Shown piece by piece: positions 26,279-34,802 of a stretch of 64,000 nt of DNA. Source of the DNA: Natrinema versiforme JCM 10478 (GTDB lineage: Archaea; Halobacteriota; Halobacteria; Halobacteriales; Natrialbaceae); NCBI RefSeq assembly GCF_000337195.1, contig NZ_AOID01000029.1, forward strand, positions 62,001-126,000. The letters are read 5' to 3'. A program made the translations under genes and the position numbers. Each line of letters opens with the position of its first letter. The stretch's first letter is position 1. The notes beneath the pieces are model-generated. The model was not told where the DNA came from and ran no database searches. It saw nothing but the letters and a program-made list of their open reading frames with translations.

Positions 26279-27076
26279 TCACTGCCGCGTGGGGACGGCC
26301 TGCCGGACGAACCGTCGCACTCGGTCCGTGTAGGTCGCCGGACGGTGGAGGTTACAGATGTGACCGGCACCGGCCAGCACTTCGACGCGGCCGTCTCGGG
26401 CCGCGCCGGCGTGGGCCTGCTCGCCGCGGCGCATGAGCTTGTCGTTTTCCCCGTTAAGAATCAGCGTCGAGCCGGGATAGCTCGAGAGCTTCGCCCGGAA
26501 ATCGACGCCCGCGATGTCCGGGCCCGCGTCGCCGAACTGCTTCGGATAGAAGCCCGAGTCGATGATCTCCCGCTCGATGTCCGGCGGGAGATTCCGGTTT
26601 CGGACCCAGCGTGCCGCGAGTTTCTCGCCGGCGCGTTTCCCGAGGTCGGGTTTGGTCAGGAGTCGCGTCACGCCGCCGGTCAGTCGCGTGCCGAGCGCCA
26701 TCGTGTTCACCGGGTTGACGCTGCTACCCGACAGCACCAGCGCGTCGACATCCCCGGGGTTGCGGTAGGCGTACTCGGTCGCCGCGTACCCGCCCAGCGA
26801 GAGCCCGACGAGCACCGCCGAGCCGTCGACGTGGGCCTCGAACACGTCCTCGAGAACGTCGATCGCCGGGGCCATTCGGAACGGCTTGCCCGCGCGGGTC
26901 CCGTGACCCGGCAAATCGGGCGCGACGATGTGGTACTCCTCGGAGAGTTCCCGTTGCTGGGGCAGCCACATTTTCCGCGTGAACATCGCGCCGTGGACGA
27001 ACACGATCGACTGTGCGTTCGACGGACCGGCGACGTCGACGCCCTCGACGCCGTCGCCCTCGCCTCTCCAGTTCAT
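26279..27076 (-). CDS. alpha/beta hydrolase
   Basis: 265 aa. Lipase/peptidase-like alpha/beta fold: HGAMFTRKMW (oxyanion region), nucleophile Ser in VGLSLGGYAATEYA, acid in LILNGENDKLM and catalytic His in GAGHICNLHRP. Cytoplasmic, probably an esterase or thioesterase-like enzyme acting on small acyl substrates. The ATG at MNWRGEGD is preferred over an in-frame GTG six codons upstream. The lid region (residues 130-190) is Arg-rich and diverged, so specificity cannot be read. Confidence 0.85.
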   Translation of the reverse strand: MNWRGEGDGVEGVDVAGPSNAQSIVFVHGAMFTRKMWLPQQRELSEEYHIVAPDLPGHGTRAGKPFRMAPAIDVLEDVFEAHVDGSAVLVGLSLGGYAATEYAYRNPGDVDALVLSGSSVNPVNTMALGTRLTGGVTRLLTKPDLGKRAGEKLAARWVRNRNLPPDIEREIIDSGFYPKQFGDAGPDIAGVDFRAKLSSYPGSTLILNGENDKLMRRGEQAHAGAARDGRVEVLAGAGHICNLHRPATYTDRVRRFVRQAVPTRQ

Positions 27077-27173
27077 AGCTGGTGTGCGTATCACGAGGAG
27101 CGGCTTAGTAGGCCGCCCGGCGAATCACGGCGAAGCGCGGAACCGAATCCGGTGTCGACGCGAGTTTTGAACG

Positions 27174-27917
27174 CTACTCGTCCCCGCTCTCGTCAGAACC
27201 GGATGCGGACCCGGATTCGGGGTCCGTCAGCGACTCCGTTTCGGGCTCGTCCTCGAGTCCCCGCGCGCCGTCCTCGGTCGTCGGGCCTCGATCGGTCGCC
27301 TCCGTCTCGCGGAGCGTGTCTGGATCGACTGCGGCGTCAGTACGATCCGACTTGTCCTCGGGGTCGACGCTCGCGTCGGTCCGTCGCGGGTTCTCGTCGA
27401 TCTCCGCCGCTGTACTGGCTTGCCCGTCGTCGGCGGACCCCGACGAGAACTGCGGATCGCGGTCGGCCAGTTCGGTCGGGTCGGCCTCCATCCCGCGGCT
27501 CCGCTTCTCGATCGCATCTAACTCCTCGGTGGGAGGGTGACCGTCATCGTCGGCCATGTCCTCCGCGATGTCGGTCTCGTCGATCCCGCTCATACTGCCC
27601 GCGGGTTCCGTCTCCGGTCCGTCGGACGCCGAGCCGTCGTGCTCGAGACCGGAATCGGTCGGCGAGTCGTCCTGAATCGGCAGTTCGCCCTCGAGTCGGA
27701 CCGCGTCGTCGGTGATCTCCCGAACCGATTCCCGGTCGAGCATGATTGTTGTCTCGGCTCCCTCCCAGCCGAGCGAGGATTTGATCGACTCGACGGCCGA
27801 CGGGTCCGGCCTGACGCGGGCAACGTCCCCCTCGGCGGCCGCGACGACCCCGACCGCCTCGCCGGCAGCGTTCTCGACGGGCTTGTCGATGTCGTCGTCC
27901 GAAAACGTGGCGCACAT
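27174..27917 (-). CDS. PRC-barrel-like protein with long acidic tail
   Basis: 247 aa. Residues 1-85 (CATFSDDDIDKPVENAAGEAVGVVAA through SIKSSLGWEG to ITDDAVRL) match the complete 79-aa protein at the far end of the window almost block for block, and have a PRC-barrel pattern. Residues 90-247 are low-complexity Asp/Glu/Ser/Thr sequence. PRC-barrels bind RNA, reaction-centre proteins or cell-division partners; no specific role is visible here. Start at MCATFSDDD, nine codons inside the longest frame. Confidence 0.78.
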   Translation of the reverse strand: MCATFSDDDIDKPVENAAGEAVGVVAAAEGDVARVRPDPSAVESIKSSLGWEGAETTIMLDRESVREITDDAVRLEGELPIQDDSPTDSGLEHDGSASDGPETEPAGSMSGIDETDIAEDMADDDGHPPTEELDAIEKRSRGMEADPTELADRDPQFSSGSADDGQASTAAEIDENPRRTDASVDPEDKSDRTDAAVDPDTLRETEATDRGPTTEDGARGLEDEPETESLTDPESGSASGSDESGDE

Positions 27918-28008
27918 ACCGTCGGCTACCGCGGCTCGAGGCAAGCCGGTGGTGCCTGCAACGGCCAGTCAAAAGCGGGGATCGCAGCCGGTCCGGACCG
28001 GCCGTCGG

Positions 28009-28611
28009 TCAGTCCTCGCGCTCGAGTTGGTCGCCGCCGAACTCGTCGTCGCTCTGGATGCGGGAGGCCTGCGGGCCGTCCTGGTCCTGGTACTTCGAGC
28101 CGCGCTCGCTGCCGTAGGGTCGCTCCGCGGGCGACTTGAGTTCGGTGAAGGTGAGCTGCGAGATTCGCATGCCGGGCGTGAGCGCGACCGGTGCAGAGCC
28201 CAGGTTCGAGAGTTCGAGCGTGATCTGGCCCCGATAGCCGGGATCGCAGAGGCCCGCGGTGGCGTGGACGACGACGGCCAGTCGGCCGAGCGATGAGCGC
28301 CCTTCGACGTGGGCGATTAGGTCTGCCGGAATTTCGACGCGCTCGTGGGTCGTCCCGAGCACGAAATCACCGGGATGGAGGATGAAATCGTCGTCCTCGT
28401 CGACGATCGTCTCGGTGACGTACTCGTCGACCTCCCCTTCGGCGTTGGGGTGGATACAGGGGATGTTCGTCCGCTGGAACTCGAGGAACTCCCGACCCAG
28501 CCGGAGATCGACACTCGCGGGCTGGATCTGCAGTTCCGGATCGTCTAACGGCTCGACGACGAGATCGCCGGCCTCGAGGCGCTCGAGGATGTCCGCGTCG
28601 GAGAGGATCAT
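28009..28611 (-). CDS. dcd: dCTP deaminase
   Basis: 200 aa. Produces dUTP (or dUMP if bifunctional) for thymidylate synthesis. [35 protein letters not shown], the substrate-binding [33 protein letters not shown] and the [13 protein letters not shown] tail are the complete Dcd set. The extra charged C-terminus ([18 protein letters not shown]) is normal. Whether it also has dUTPase activity cannot be read from the motifs here. Confidence 0.95.
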   Translation of the reverse strand: MILSDADILERLEAGDLVVEPLDDPELQIQPASVDLRLGREFLEFQRTNIPCIHPNAEGEVDEYVTETIVDEDDDFILHPGDFVLGTTHERVEIPADLIAHVEGRSSLGRLAVVVHATAGLCDPGYRGQITLELSNLGSAPVALTPGMRISQLTFTELKSPAERPYGSERGSKYQDQDGPQASRIQSDDEFGGDQLERED

Positions 28612-28769
28612 ACCGAGTAGGAGCGAGCACGGGGCCCTAAATTCCTCGGTCCGACGCGACGGTCGTCGGCTGGATCGACCGACCGCGGAGATCCCATCTC
28701 GTGTTACCGGACTGAAGTTCTCGCTCGGCAGCCTAACCGATTATAACGCTGTGTCACGAACCCCGTCGC

Positions 28770-29585
28770 ATGGATGGGGAGCAGGACCGATTCAACGGCG
28801 ACACGAAGGTTCTGCATCAGCGAGCTGTCAGAATACCGCTTCCGGATCGGGAGGCCGAGCGCGTATTCCACGAGAACATGATGAACGTGGCAGCCGCTCG
28901 AGAGCAGAAAGCAGCGCTGTTCGCCAACTCGGACGTGTCGGTGTTAGACGCCTACGAAGCGGAACGCGATCGCATCGAGGGGTGCTTCGAGCGACGGCTT
29001 CGGCGGATCGTCGGGGAGAACTACGAGGAGGTCGCGATGGCGTATCACCGCGGCGAGCGCGACGATCGGATCGGCGCACTGGCCGCGTACTACTTCGAGG
29101 GGGCATGGCGGGCACAACAGCAGGCTACGATTACGGACATGCTGTATTCCCCGCTGATACTCCGTTATCCCGACAGTTTCACCCTCAATATGCGCTTTGC
29201 CAGCGGGTATACGACGGCGAAATCGATCCGCTACGAATCACCGGCCCACTGCTCGGAGGACTTCGGCGACGAGTACACCGAGACCTACTACGAGGAGAGC
29301 CTGTACTCCCAGAAGCAGGCCGCCGACTACCTCAGCGAGACCGCCGAGATCATCCGCGAGGAGTTTCCCGACCCCGACGAGACGCCCTTCGCAGAGCGCA
29401 AGTACGGCGGCGTCGTCTCGGCGGGCGGCCGCCGCGGGTCGGTCTTCTCGACGCTGCTCGAGCGCGTCGAGCCCGACCCCGATCGGTTTTCGGAATCGAT
29501 CGACGAGCCGACCCTCGTCGAGGCTGGTCCGGAGGCGAGGCGGACGGAACGGGAATTCCTTCGGGACTGCGAGGTCGTCCACTGA
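28770..29585 (+). CDS. conserved-looking protein of unknown function
   Basis: 271 aa, soluble, mostly helical. Notable stretches are ENMMNVAAAREQKAALFANSDVSVLDAYEAERDRIEGCFERRL (amphipathic), MAYHRGERDDRIGALAAYYFEGAWRAQQQATITDMLYS and YTETYYEESLYSQKQAADYLSETAEIIREEF. No motif I recognise, and no signal or membrane segment. The translation has normal haloarchaeal acidity, so it is probably real. The start ATG has a purine-poor context. Stands between dcd (divergent) and pth2. Confidence 0.65.
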   Translation: MDGEQDRFNGDTKVLHQRAVRIPLPDREAERVFHENMMNVAAAREQKAALFANSDVSVLDAYEAERDRIEGCFERRLRRIVGENYEEVAMAYHRGERDDRIGALAAYYFEGAWRAQQQATITDMLYSPLILRYPDSFTLNMRFASGYTTAKSIRYESPAHCSEDFGDEYTETYYEESLYSQKQAADYLSETAEIIREEFPDPDETPFAERKYGGVVSAGGRRGSVFSTLLERVEPDPDRFSESIDEPTLVEAGPEARRTEREFLRDCEVVH

Positions 29586-29748
29586 CTCGCGGCTCGGTCA
29601 CGCGTGAGTGCGGCGAAAGCGCTCGTCGCACAGGGAGAACGGCTGCCCGGCAGCCGACCCGTCACTACACGCGGGTGCTCACCGGGTCGTCGCCGCTTGC
29701 GCCGCGGAGATAGTCACGGCTAAAGGTATCCCCGTCCTCGAGTCGGCC

Positions 29749-30087
29749 ATGAAACAGGCCATCGTCGCCCGCACGGACATCGGGATGGGGCAGGGAAAGC
29801 TCGCCGTACAGGTCGCTCACGCGTCGCTGTCGGCCTACGAGAAGGCGGACAAGGGGTTACAGGATCAGTGGAAACAGGGCGGACAGAAGAAAGTCGTCCT
29901 GAAAGGGCAGAGCGAACGGCAACTCCACGAACTCTCCGAAATCGCCAAGCGCGAGGGAATCCCCAGCGCCGTGATTCGGGACGCCGGCCACACCCAACTC
30001 GAGCCCGGAACCGTCACCGCGCTGGCGGTCGGCCCGGCGGCGGACGACCGGGTCGATAGCGTGACCGGCGAACTGTCGCTGTTCTAA
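29749..30087 (+). CDS. pth2: peptidyl-tRNA hydrolase, Pth2 type
   Basis: 112 aa. Releases peptides from prematurely dropped peptidyl-tRNA. [33 protein letters not shown] holds the catalytic region (GKLxxQxxHA), followed by [45 protein letters not shown] and a terminal LSLF. The length is typical of archaeal enzymes. The start at MKQAIVA is unambiguous; the upstream extension is shadow sequence. Converges with the EamA transporter gene after 5 nt. Confidence 0.95.
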   Translation: MKQAIVARTDIGMGQGKLAVQVAHASLSAYEKADKGLQDQWKQGGQKKVVLKGQSERQLHELSEIAKREGIPSAVIRDAGHTQLEPGTVTALAVGPAADDRVDSVTGELSLF

Positions 30088-30092
30088 CCCCG

Positions 30093-31073
30093 TCAGTCCG
30101 AGCGGTAGCCCCGCGGTTCCTCCCTGACCGCCGAGTCGTCGTCCGGAAGCGGCGGGTCGGCGGGAACGTTCGGGAGCAGCGAGCGGACGTCGATCGACTT
30201 GCTGCCGAGCACCGCGAAGCCGGCGAAGATCGTCAGGAAGCCGACGACGGCCGTCGCGTCGATGGTCTCGTCGAGCAGCGCCCAGCCGCCGAGCGTCGAG
30301 ACGACGGGCACGACGTAGAAGATCAGGTTCGCGCGGATCGCGCCGGCCGTGTCGATGAGGCCGAAGTAGGCGATGTAGGCGAGGACGCCGGCGAAGATGC
30401 TGACGTAGCCGAGCGCCAGAATCGCTTCGGTGTTCCACGTGATCGCAGCCATCGACTCGCCACCGGACCAGGCCAGCAGGTGACACAGCGCGGCGGCGAA
30501 GGGCAGGCCCCACGCGACGCGGACCGTACTCGAGAGGTCGCTGTCGGCCCGGCGGATGAGGACGGCCCCGAGCGCGGCGGCGATCGCTCCGGCGAAGAGG
30601 ATGCCCTTGCCGACGGCACCGCCGAGTAGGTTCGCGGGATCGGGGTTGACCACGAGGGCGACGCCGAGCAGGCCCAGTCCCATGCCGGCCGCGCCGCGGG
30701 CGGAGAGGCGCTCGTCGGAGAGCAGGAACGCGGCGAACACCGGCGTCATGATCGGGTTGAGACTGTACATGATCGAGGCGACGGCGCTCGTAACGTACTG
30801 CTGGCCGACGAACAGCAGGGCGTTCGTCAGGCCGATGGCGAGGACGCCGGTCGCGAGGATCGCGCCGATATCGCCGCGAGTCCGCGGGACCAGTTCCGAC
30901 CGCGACGACGTCAGCCCGACGTAGGCGAGCATGACGACCGCGGCGATGTCGAATCGGAAGGCGACGAACAGCAGCGGCGGAAAGTACGCCAGGCCGGCCT
31001 TCGCGGCGACGAAGGTGCCGCCGAAGAACAGACTCGAGAGGGCGAAGAAAACGGCGATACGGCGGGATACCAT
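30093..31073 (-). CDS. EamA/DMT-family transporter
   Basis: 326 aa with ten hydrophobic segments in two EamA repeats: repeat 1 has FALSSLFFGGTFVAAKAGL and SIMYSLNPIMTPVFAAFLLSDE, repeat 2 FVVPVVSTLGGWALLDETI. Drug/metabolite-type exporter of amino acids, metabolites or nucleotide sugars. The C-terminal tail is acidic and cytoplasmic. It is divergent from a FilR1-type regulator, and two related palindromic boxes lie in the shared 238-bp region, which suggests direct control by that regulator. Confidence 0.88.
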   Translation of the reverse strand: MVSRRIAVFFALSSLFFGGTFVAAKAGLAYFPPLLFVAFRFDIAAVVMLAYVGLTSSRSELVPRTRGDIGAILATGVLAIGLTNALLFVGQQYVTSAVASIMYSLNPIMTPVFAAFLLSDERLSARGAAGMGLGLLGVALVVNPDPANLLGGAVGKGILFAGAIAAALGAVLIRRADSDLSSTVRVAWGLPFAAALCHLLAWSGGESMAAITWNTEAILALGYVSIFAGVLAYIAYFGLIDTAGAIRANLIFYVVPVVSTLGGWALLDETIDATAVVGFLTIFAGFAVLGSKSIDVRSLLPNVPADPPLPDDDSAVREEPRGYRSD

Positions 31074-31184
31074 CTACGCCGTCACCCCCGTTCGAACCGT
31101 CTGCGCCGGACCGAAACCGGCCGACGCGTGGATAGCGAAAATCATCGTACTACACCGTATGAGCTACGGGGTTATAGTTTCGTT

Positions 31185-31199
31185 CAGAAAATATTTCAC
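31185..31199 (-). promoter_or_regulatory. operator-like box 2 (regulator/EamA intergenic)
   Basis: Minus-strand GTGAAATATTTTCTG matches 12 of 15 positions of the perfect palindrome at 31257-31271. Centres are 72 bp apart. Lies nearer the transporter side. Confidence 0.45.
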
Positions 31200-31256
31200 G
31201 ATAAGAAAGGTCGGCGGGCCGGGAAACTACTGGGAGCCGCGATACCGCTGCAGACC

Positions 31257-31271
31257 GTGAAATAATTTCAC
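31257..31271. promoter_or_regulatory. operator-like box 1 upstream of FilR1-type regulator
   Basis: Perfect palindrome GTGAAATAATTTCAC, immediately upstream of the box A (ATTTACC, about 31283-31289) of a leaderless regulator gene that begins at 31312. A protein bound here would overlap or abut the TFB recognition site. Confidence 0.55.
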
Positions 31272-31311
31272 ACTGCGAAAGCGATTTACCACAGCGGCGA
31301 CGACTGTCCGT

Positions 31312-32106
31312 ATGGAATCGGCGCTCGAGGAGATCGAGTTCCTCGCACTCTCGTCGAACCGGGTCGAGGTGCTCAGGTTGCTCGCCGAGGGGCGACGGAC
31401 GCGGACCGACCTCGCGAACGAGACCGGTGCCTCGCAGGCGACGCTGGGGCGGATTCTCGGCGATTTCGAGGACCGCTCGTGGATCAGACGCGACGGCGGC
31501 GAGTACGTCGCGACCGCGACCGGACGGCTCGTCGCGGAGGGGTTTACCGACTTACAGGAGATCCTCGAGACCGAGGGCAAGCTCCGGGATATCGTGGACT
31601 ACCTGCCCACGCACGCGATGGACTTCGACCTCCGTCGGCTCGCGGACGCGACGATCACCGTCCCCAGCGGGACGCGGCCGAACGCGCCGCTGGCGCGGTT
31701 GCTCGAGTTCCTTCGGGAAGGCGACGAGGTCCGGACGTTTTCGCACACGTTCAACGAACAGACGCTGCGCGTCGTTCGAGAGCGCGTGACCGCGGGCGAG
31801 CAGCGCTTTCGGGGCGTCTTCGGCCGCAGCGCGATCGACGCCCTCGCCGACGACTCGGCGCTCCGCGGACAACTCGAGGCCCTGCTCGCAGCCGAGGACG
31901 CCGAAATCCGGGTCCGTGAGGAGGGAGTGCCGATCGCAATCATGATCGTCGACGAGGTCGTCTACCTCCTTTTGCGCGACGAGAACGGCATTCTCCGCGC
32001 CTCCGTCGACACTGACGACGATGCCGTGCGCTCGTGGGCCGAGGACTCGCTTGACCACTACTGGCGGACCGCGACGCCGCTCGAGTCTGAGACGCTATCC
32101 GACTGA
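31312..32106 (+). CDS. HTH transcriptional regulator with FilR1 middle domain
   Basis: 264 aa. Winged helix at residues 1-75 (RVEVLRLLAEGRRTRTDLANETGASQATLGRILGDFEDRSWI) and a FilR1/DUF1724-type ligand or interaction domain at about 120-255 (RTFSHTFNEQTLRVVRERVTAGEQRFRGVFGRSAIDAL...VDEVVYLLLRDENGIL). Such archaeal regulators control methanogenesis and transport genes; the ligand is unknown. Probable target is the divergent EamA gene and itself, via the two GTGAAAT boxes. Leaderless: box A is about 25-30 nt before the ATG. Confidence 0.88.
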   Translation: MESALEEIEFLALSSNRVEVLRLLAEGRRTRTDLANETGASQATLGRILGDFEDRSWIRRDGGEYVATATGRLVAEGFTDLQEILETEGKLRDIVDYLPTHAMDFDLRRLADATITVPSGTRPNAPLARLLEFLREGDEVRTFSHTFNEQTLRVVRERVTAGEQRFRGVFGRSAIDALADDSALRGQLEALLAAEDAEIRVREEGVPIAIMIVDEVVYLLLRDENGILRASVDTDDDAVRSWAEDSLDHYWRTATPLESETLSD

Positions 32107-32174
32107 GAATCGAGCGACGCGCCGAGTCCGCGTCGCGCGGCTCCGTTGCTCCGTCGCTGCGCCCCTGTGGCTGG

Positions 32175-33875
32175 CTACGTCGACGCCGGCTCCGCTGCCG
32201 CCGGGCCGACGGCCGCCGGATCGGGTGCGACTGACTCGAGTCCCGTTCCCGGTCCGCCCGGCTCCGGCGCGGGTCGTGCGAGTGCGGGTGCGGAGCCGGC
32301 CGCGATCGACGCGGGTTCTGGGCTCGTCTCCTCGTCGCCCGTCTGCTCGATGACGTACTCCTGTCCGACGGTCGACGCCTGCAGGCTGTCGACGGGTGCG
32401 TGGTCTTCGGTCAGTACCGGCACGTCGTCGGTCTCGGGCTCGGAGAGAGAGGCGTTGACCTCGCCGCTCAGGTCGATCCCGAGGTCGCGGTTCTCGTTTC
32501 GCTGGGCGAGTTCGGCCTCGGTGAAGTCGGTCTCGGCTTTCGTCGCGACGACCTCGATGTTCTGGACCGAGTCCCAGTTCGACGTTCGGTAGCTGTAGGT
32601 CGACGCGAACGCCTCGTCGATGGTCTTGTACTGCGCGCGGTAGAACTCCGAGCCGGCACCGCTGGGTGCGGCGATGACGTTCGCGAGGAAGACCCCGTCC
32701 TCGGTCAGTCGATCCTCGGCCAGTTCCATGAACCCGAGTTGGGTCAGGTGAATCGGAACCTGATCCTTCTGGTAGGCGTCGAGGACGATCACGTCGTATT
32801 TCTCGTTGGTGTCTCGGAGGAACTGCCGCCCGTCTTCCGTGTGGACGGTCATGTTCTCGCCTTCCTCGAGATCGAAGTAGTCCTTGGCCGCCTGCGAGAC
32901 TTCGGGGTCGAGTTCGGCGACGTCGACGTCGACGTCGTATTTGCGCTCGAAGTCCTTCGGGCCGGTGTACCCGCCCCCGCCGATGAACAACACGTCTTCG
33001 ACCTCGTCGGGGTCGTCGACCATCAGCATCGGCAGGTGGAAGAACCGCGTGTACTCGAAGACGTGTCGGTCGGGCTCCTCGAGATCCATCGCGCTGTGGC
33101 GGGCCCCGTCGAGATACAGCGTCCGGGTATCGCCGTCGTCGATGACCTCGAGTTCCTGATAGGCCGTCTGGGTCTGGTAGACGACGTCGCCGCGGTGGTC
33201 AAAGGCGACCGGGCCGAGGCCGGCCGCAACGACGAGCAACACGGCGACGGCGACGCTGGCCGCCGCCGGTTTCGGCGTGAGGGCGGGAAGCGTAAGCGCG
33301 AACGCAGTCCCGACGAGGATGATTCCGAACAGGAGGCCGATCATGTCGATGCCGAGCACCGGGATGAGGAGGTAGGTCGTCGCGCCCGCGCCGACGATGC
33401 TCCCGATCGTCCCGAGGGCGTAGACGTGACCCGACGCCTCGCCGGTGCCCTCCTTCATCGAGAGTTCGGCCGAGTAGGGGCTGATGAACCCGAGCAGATA
33501 GGTCGGGGGACCGAAGAGGATGAGGACCGCGGGCAGCGACGCGTACCGGGCCGGCAGCGGCAGCGCCGAGGCCGAGAGCAGGAGTTGATCGCTCGCGTAG
33601 ACGACGATCGCGACGTAGCCCGCCGTTCCTAGCAGGATCCAACTCATGCGACGGTTCGACGCCGTCTCGGCCCGCTTGCCGCCCTGCCAGTAGCCTAGAC
33701 TCAACGCGGTGAGGAAGACGGTAATGATGCTTCCCCACGTGTAGATGCTGCTGCCGAACTGGGGGGCGATGATCCGGCCCGCGAGAATCTCCAGCCCCAT
33801 GCTGGTCACGCCGGAGACGAACACTGCGACGTCGGGTTTGGTCGGCCGGTAGGCGGACAGCTGCCGCATGCTCAT
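32175..33875 (-). CDS. membrane-bound spermidine-synthase-like protein
   Basis: 566 aa. Residues 1-225 contain about seven or eight membrane helices (SGVTSMGLEILAGRIIAPQFGSSIYTWGSII...). Residues 240-480 are a spermidine-synthase fold with VLFIGGGGYTGPKDFERKYDVDVDVAELDPEV (nucleotide loop) and YDVIVLDAYQKDQVPIHLTQLGFM. Known members are fused MFS/polyamine-synthase proteins; the Gly-rich loop is intact but the classical polyamine acid pairs cannot be confirmed. From about residue 510 the tail is Ala/Pro/Ser/Glu-rich and looks disordered. Substrate unassigned. Confidence 0.85.
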   Translation of the reverse strand: MSMRQLSAYRPTKPDVAVFVSGVTSMGLEILAGRIIAPQFGSSIYTWGSIITVFLTALSLGYWQGGKRAETASNRRMSWILLGTAGYVAIVVYASDQLLLSASALPLPARYASLPAVLILFGPPTYLLGFISPYSAELSMKEGTGEASGHVYALGTIGSIVGAGATTYLLIPVLGIDMIGLLFGIILVGTAFALTLPALTPKPAAASVAVAVLLVVAAGLGPVAFDHRGDVVYQTQTAYQELEVIDDGDTRTLYLDGARHSAMDLEEPDRHVFEYTRFFHLPMLMVDDPDEVEDVLFIGGGGYTGPKDFERKYDVDVDVAELDPEVSQAAKDYFDLEEGENMTVHTEDGRQFLRDTNEKYDVIVLDAYQKDQVPIHLTQLGFMELAEDRLTEDGVFLANVIAAPSGAGSEFYRAQYKTIDEAFASTYSYRTSNWDSVQNIEVVATKAETDFTEAELAQRNENRDLGIDLSGEVNASLSEPETDDVPVLTEDHAPVDSLQASTVGQEYVIEQTGDEETSPEPASIAAGSAPALARPAPEPGGPGTGLESVAPDPAAVGPAAAEPAST

Positions 33876-33961
33876 TATCGGACAGTGGCGGGCCCGCGAT
33901 GAGAACTTGTCGCCTCACCCCGACAGTCGCCGGTACTCCGAATCGCGTCCCGGTCAGCTCC

Positions 33962-34189
33962 TCAGGGGCGGGAAACGACGTGCGTGAGCAAAAAGACGAC
34001 GAGCGCGACCGTCGCGACGCTCGTGGGCGTGAACACGAGAATGTCGATGCGGCTCGCCCCCCAGACGAACAACAGCGCGAACAGCGTCGAGAGGACGGCG
34101 TTCAGGAGGAGCAAGACGCGCGGATTACCCTGCGAGGACTCGAGGCCCTCCTGTAGTCCGTCGTCCGGTTCGCCGTCGGGTTCGGCCAT
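33962..34189 (-). CDS. small membrane protein with acidic N-terminus
   Basis: 75 aa. Acidic, polar first 22 residues, then two hydrophobic segments (VLLLLNAVLSTLFALLFVWG and IDILVFTPTSVATVALVVFLLTHVV). Pattern and length resemble uncharacterised small haloarchaeal membrane proteins. Function unknown; lies between the spermidine-synthase-like gene and an SRPBCC gene of opposite strand. Confidence 0.68.
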   Translation of the reverse strand: MAEPDGEPDDGLQEGLESSQGNPRVLLLLNAVLSTLFALLFVWGASRIDILVFTPTSVATVALVVFLLTHVVSRP

Positions 34190-34324
34190 GCCAAGAGAGG
34201 GGAACGTGGGTCACTTAGTGGTTTCCGTGCGCGATACCGGCGACCGGTGGCGCGGATCACGTCTCGGCGACGAGAGACCGCCGTCCCAGCGGTTTTTATA
34301 GTGGTTCGGCGGCACGGGGTCACT

Positions 34325-34735
34325 ATGCGCGAGGTGACGGCGTCGCGAGTGCTCGACGTGACCGCGGCCGACCTCTCGGCGTGGCTCGAGCCGGCGGCGA
34401 TCGTCGAAGCTGAAGGGAGCTTTACGGTCGAGAGCGTCGAGGCGGAAGCCGACGCGACGATCGTCGTCGCCAGCGGCCCCGGAATCCGACTCCCGCTGCG
34501 GTTCGAGGACCGTAACGGCGTGATTTACTACACGCAGGAGGGCGAACACGGCCCCTTCTCCCACATGGAGACGTGGCTCGAGTACGAGCCCGTCGACGAC
34601 GGGCGGACTCGAGTGACGATCCGGTCGGCGGTCGAACTCGCCGCGCCGCTGCCGTTCGGCGATCGGATCGCCGCGTGGAAGCGAAACGGCGAACTCGAGG
34701 GAGCGCTCGAGACGATCGAAACCGAACTTGGCTGA
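34325..34735 (+). CDS. SRPBCC (START-like) family protein
   Basis: 136 aa. N-terminal ASRVLDVTAADLSAWLEPAAIVEAEGSFTVESVEAEADATIVVA, a central RFEDRNGVIYYTQEG and YEPVDDGRTRVTIRSAVELAAPLPFGDRIAAWKRNGELEGALETIETEL give the helix-grip pattern with the long C-terminal helix. Members bind hydrophobic ligands or act as cyclases. A TATA-like TTTTTATAG about 25-30 nt before the ATG supports a leaderless start at MREVTAS. Confidence 0.78.
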   Translation: MREVTASRVLDVTAADLSAWLEPAAIVEAEGSFTVESVEAEADATIVVASGPGIRLPLRFEDRNGVIYYTQEGEHGPFSHMETWLEYEPVDDGRTRVTIRSAVELAAPLPFGDRIAAWKRNGELEGALETIETELG

Positions 34736-34802
34736 GGGTGTGGTGGAGCGGGCGAAAGGAGGAGTGAGACCAAGTAGCGGTGAGCGCGGGCAGCGGCAGC
34801 GA

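Noticed and set aside
26345-27715. Plus-strand frame of 456 codons
   Set aside because: Antisense to the hydrolase and the PRC-barrel gene; Arg/Pro-rich shadow.
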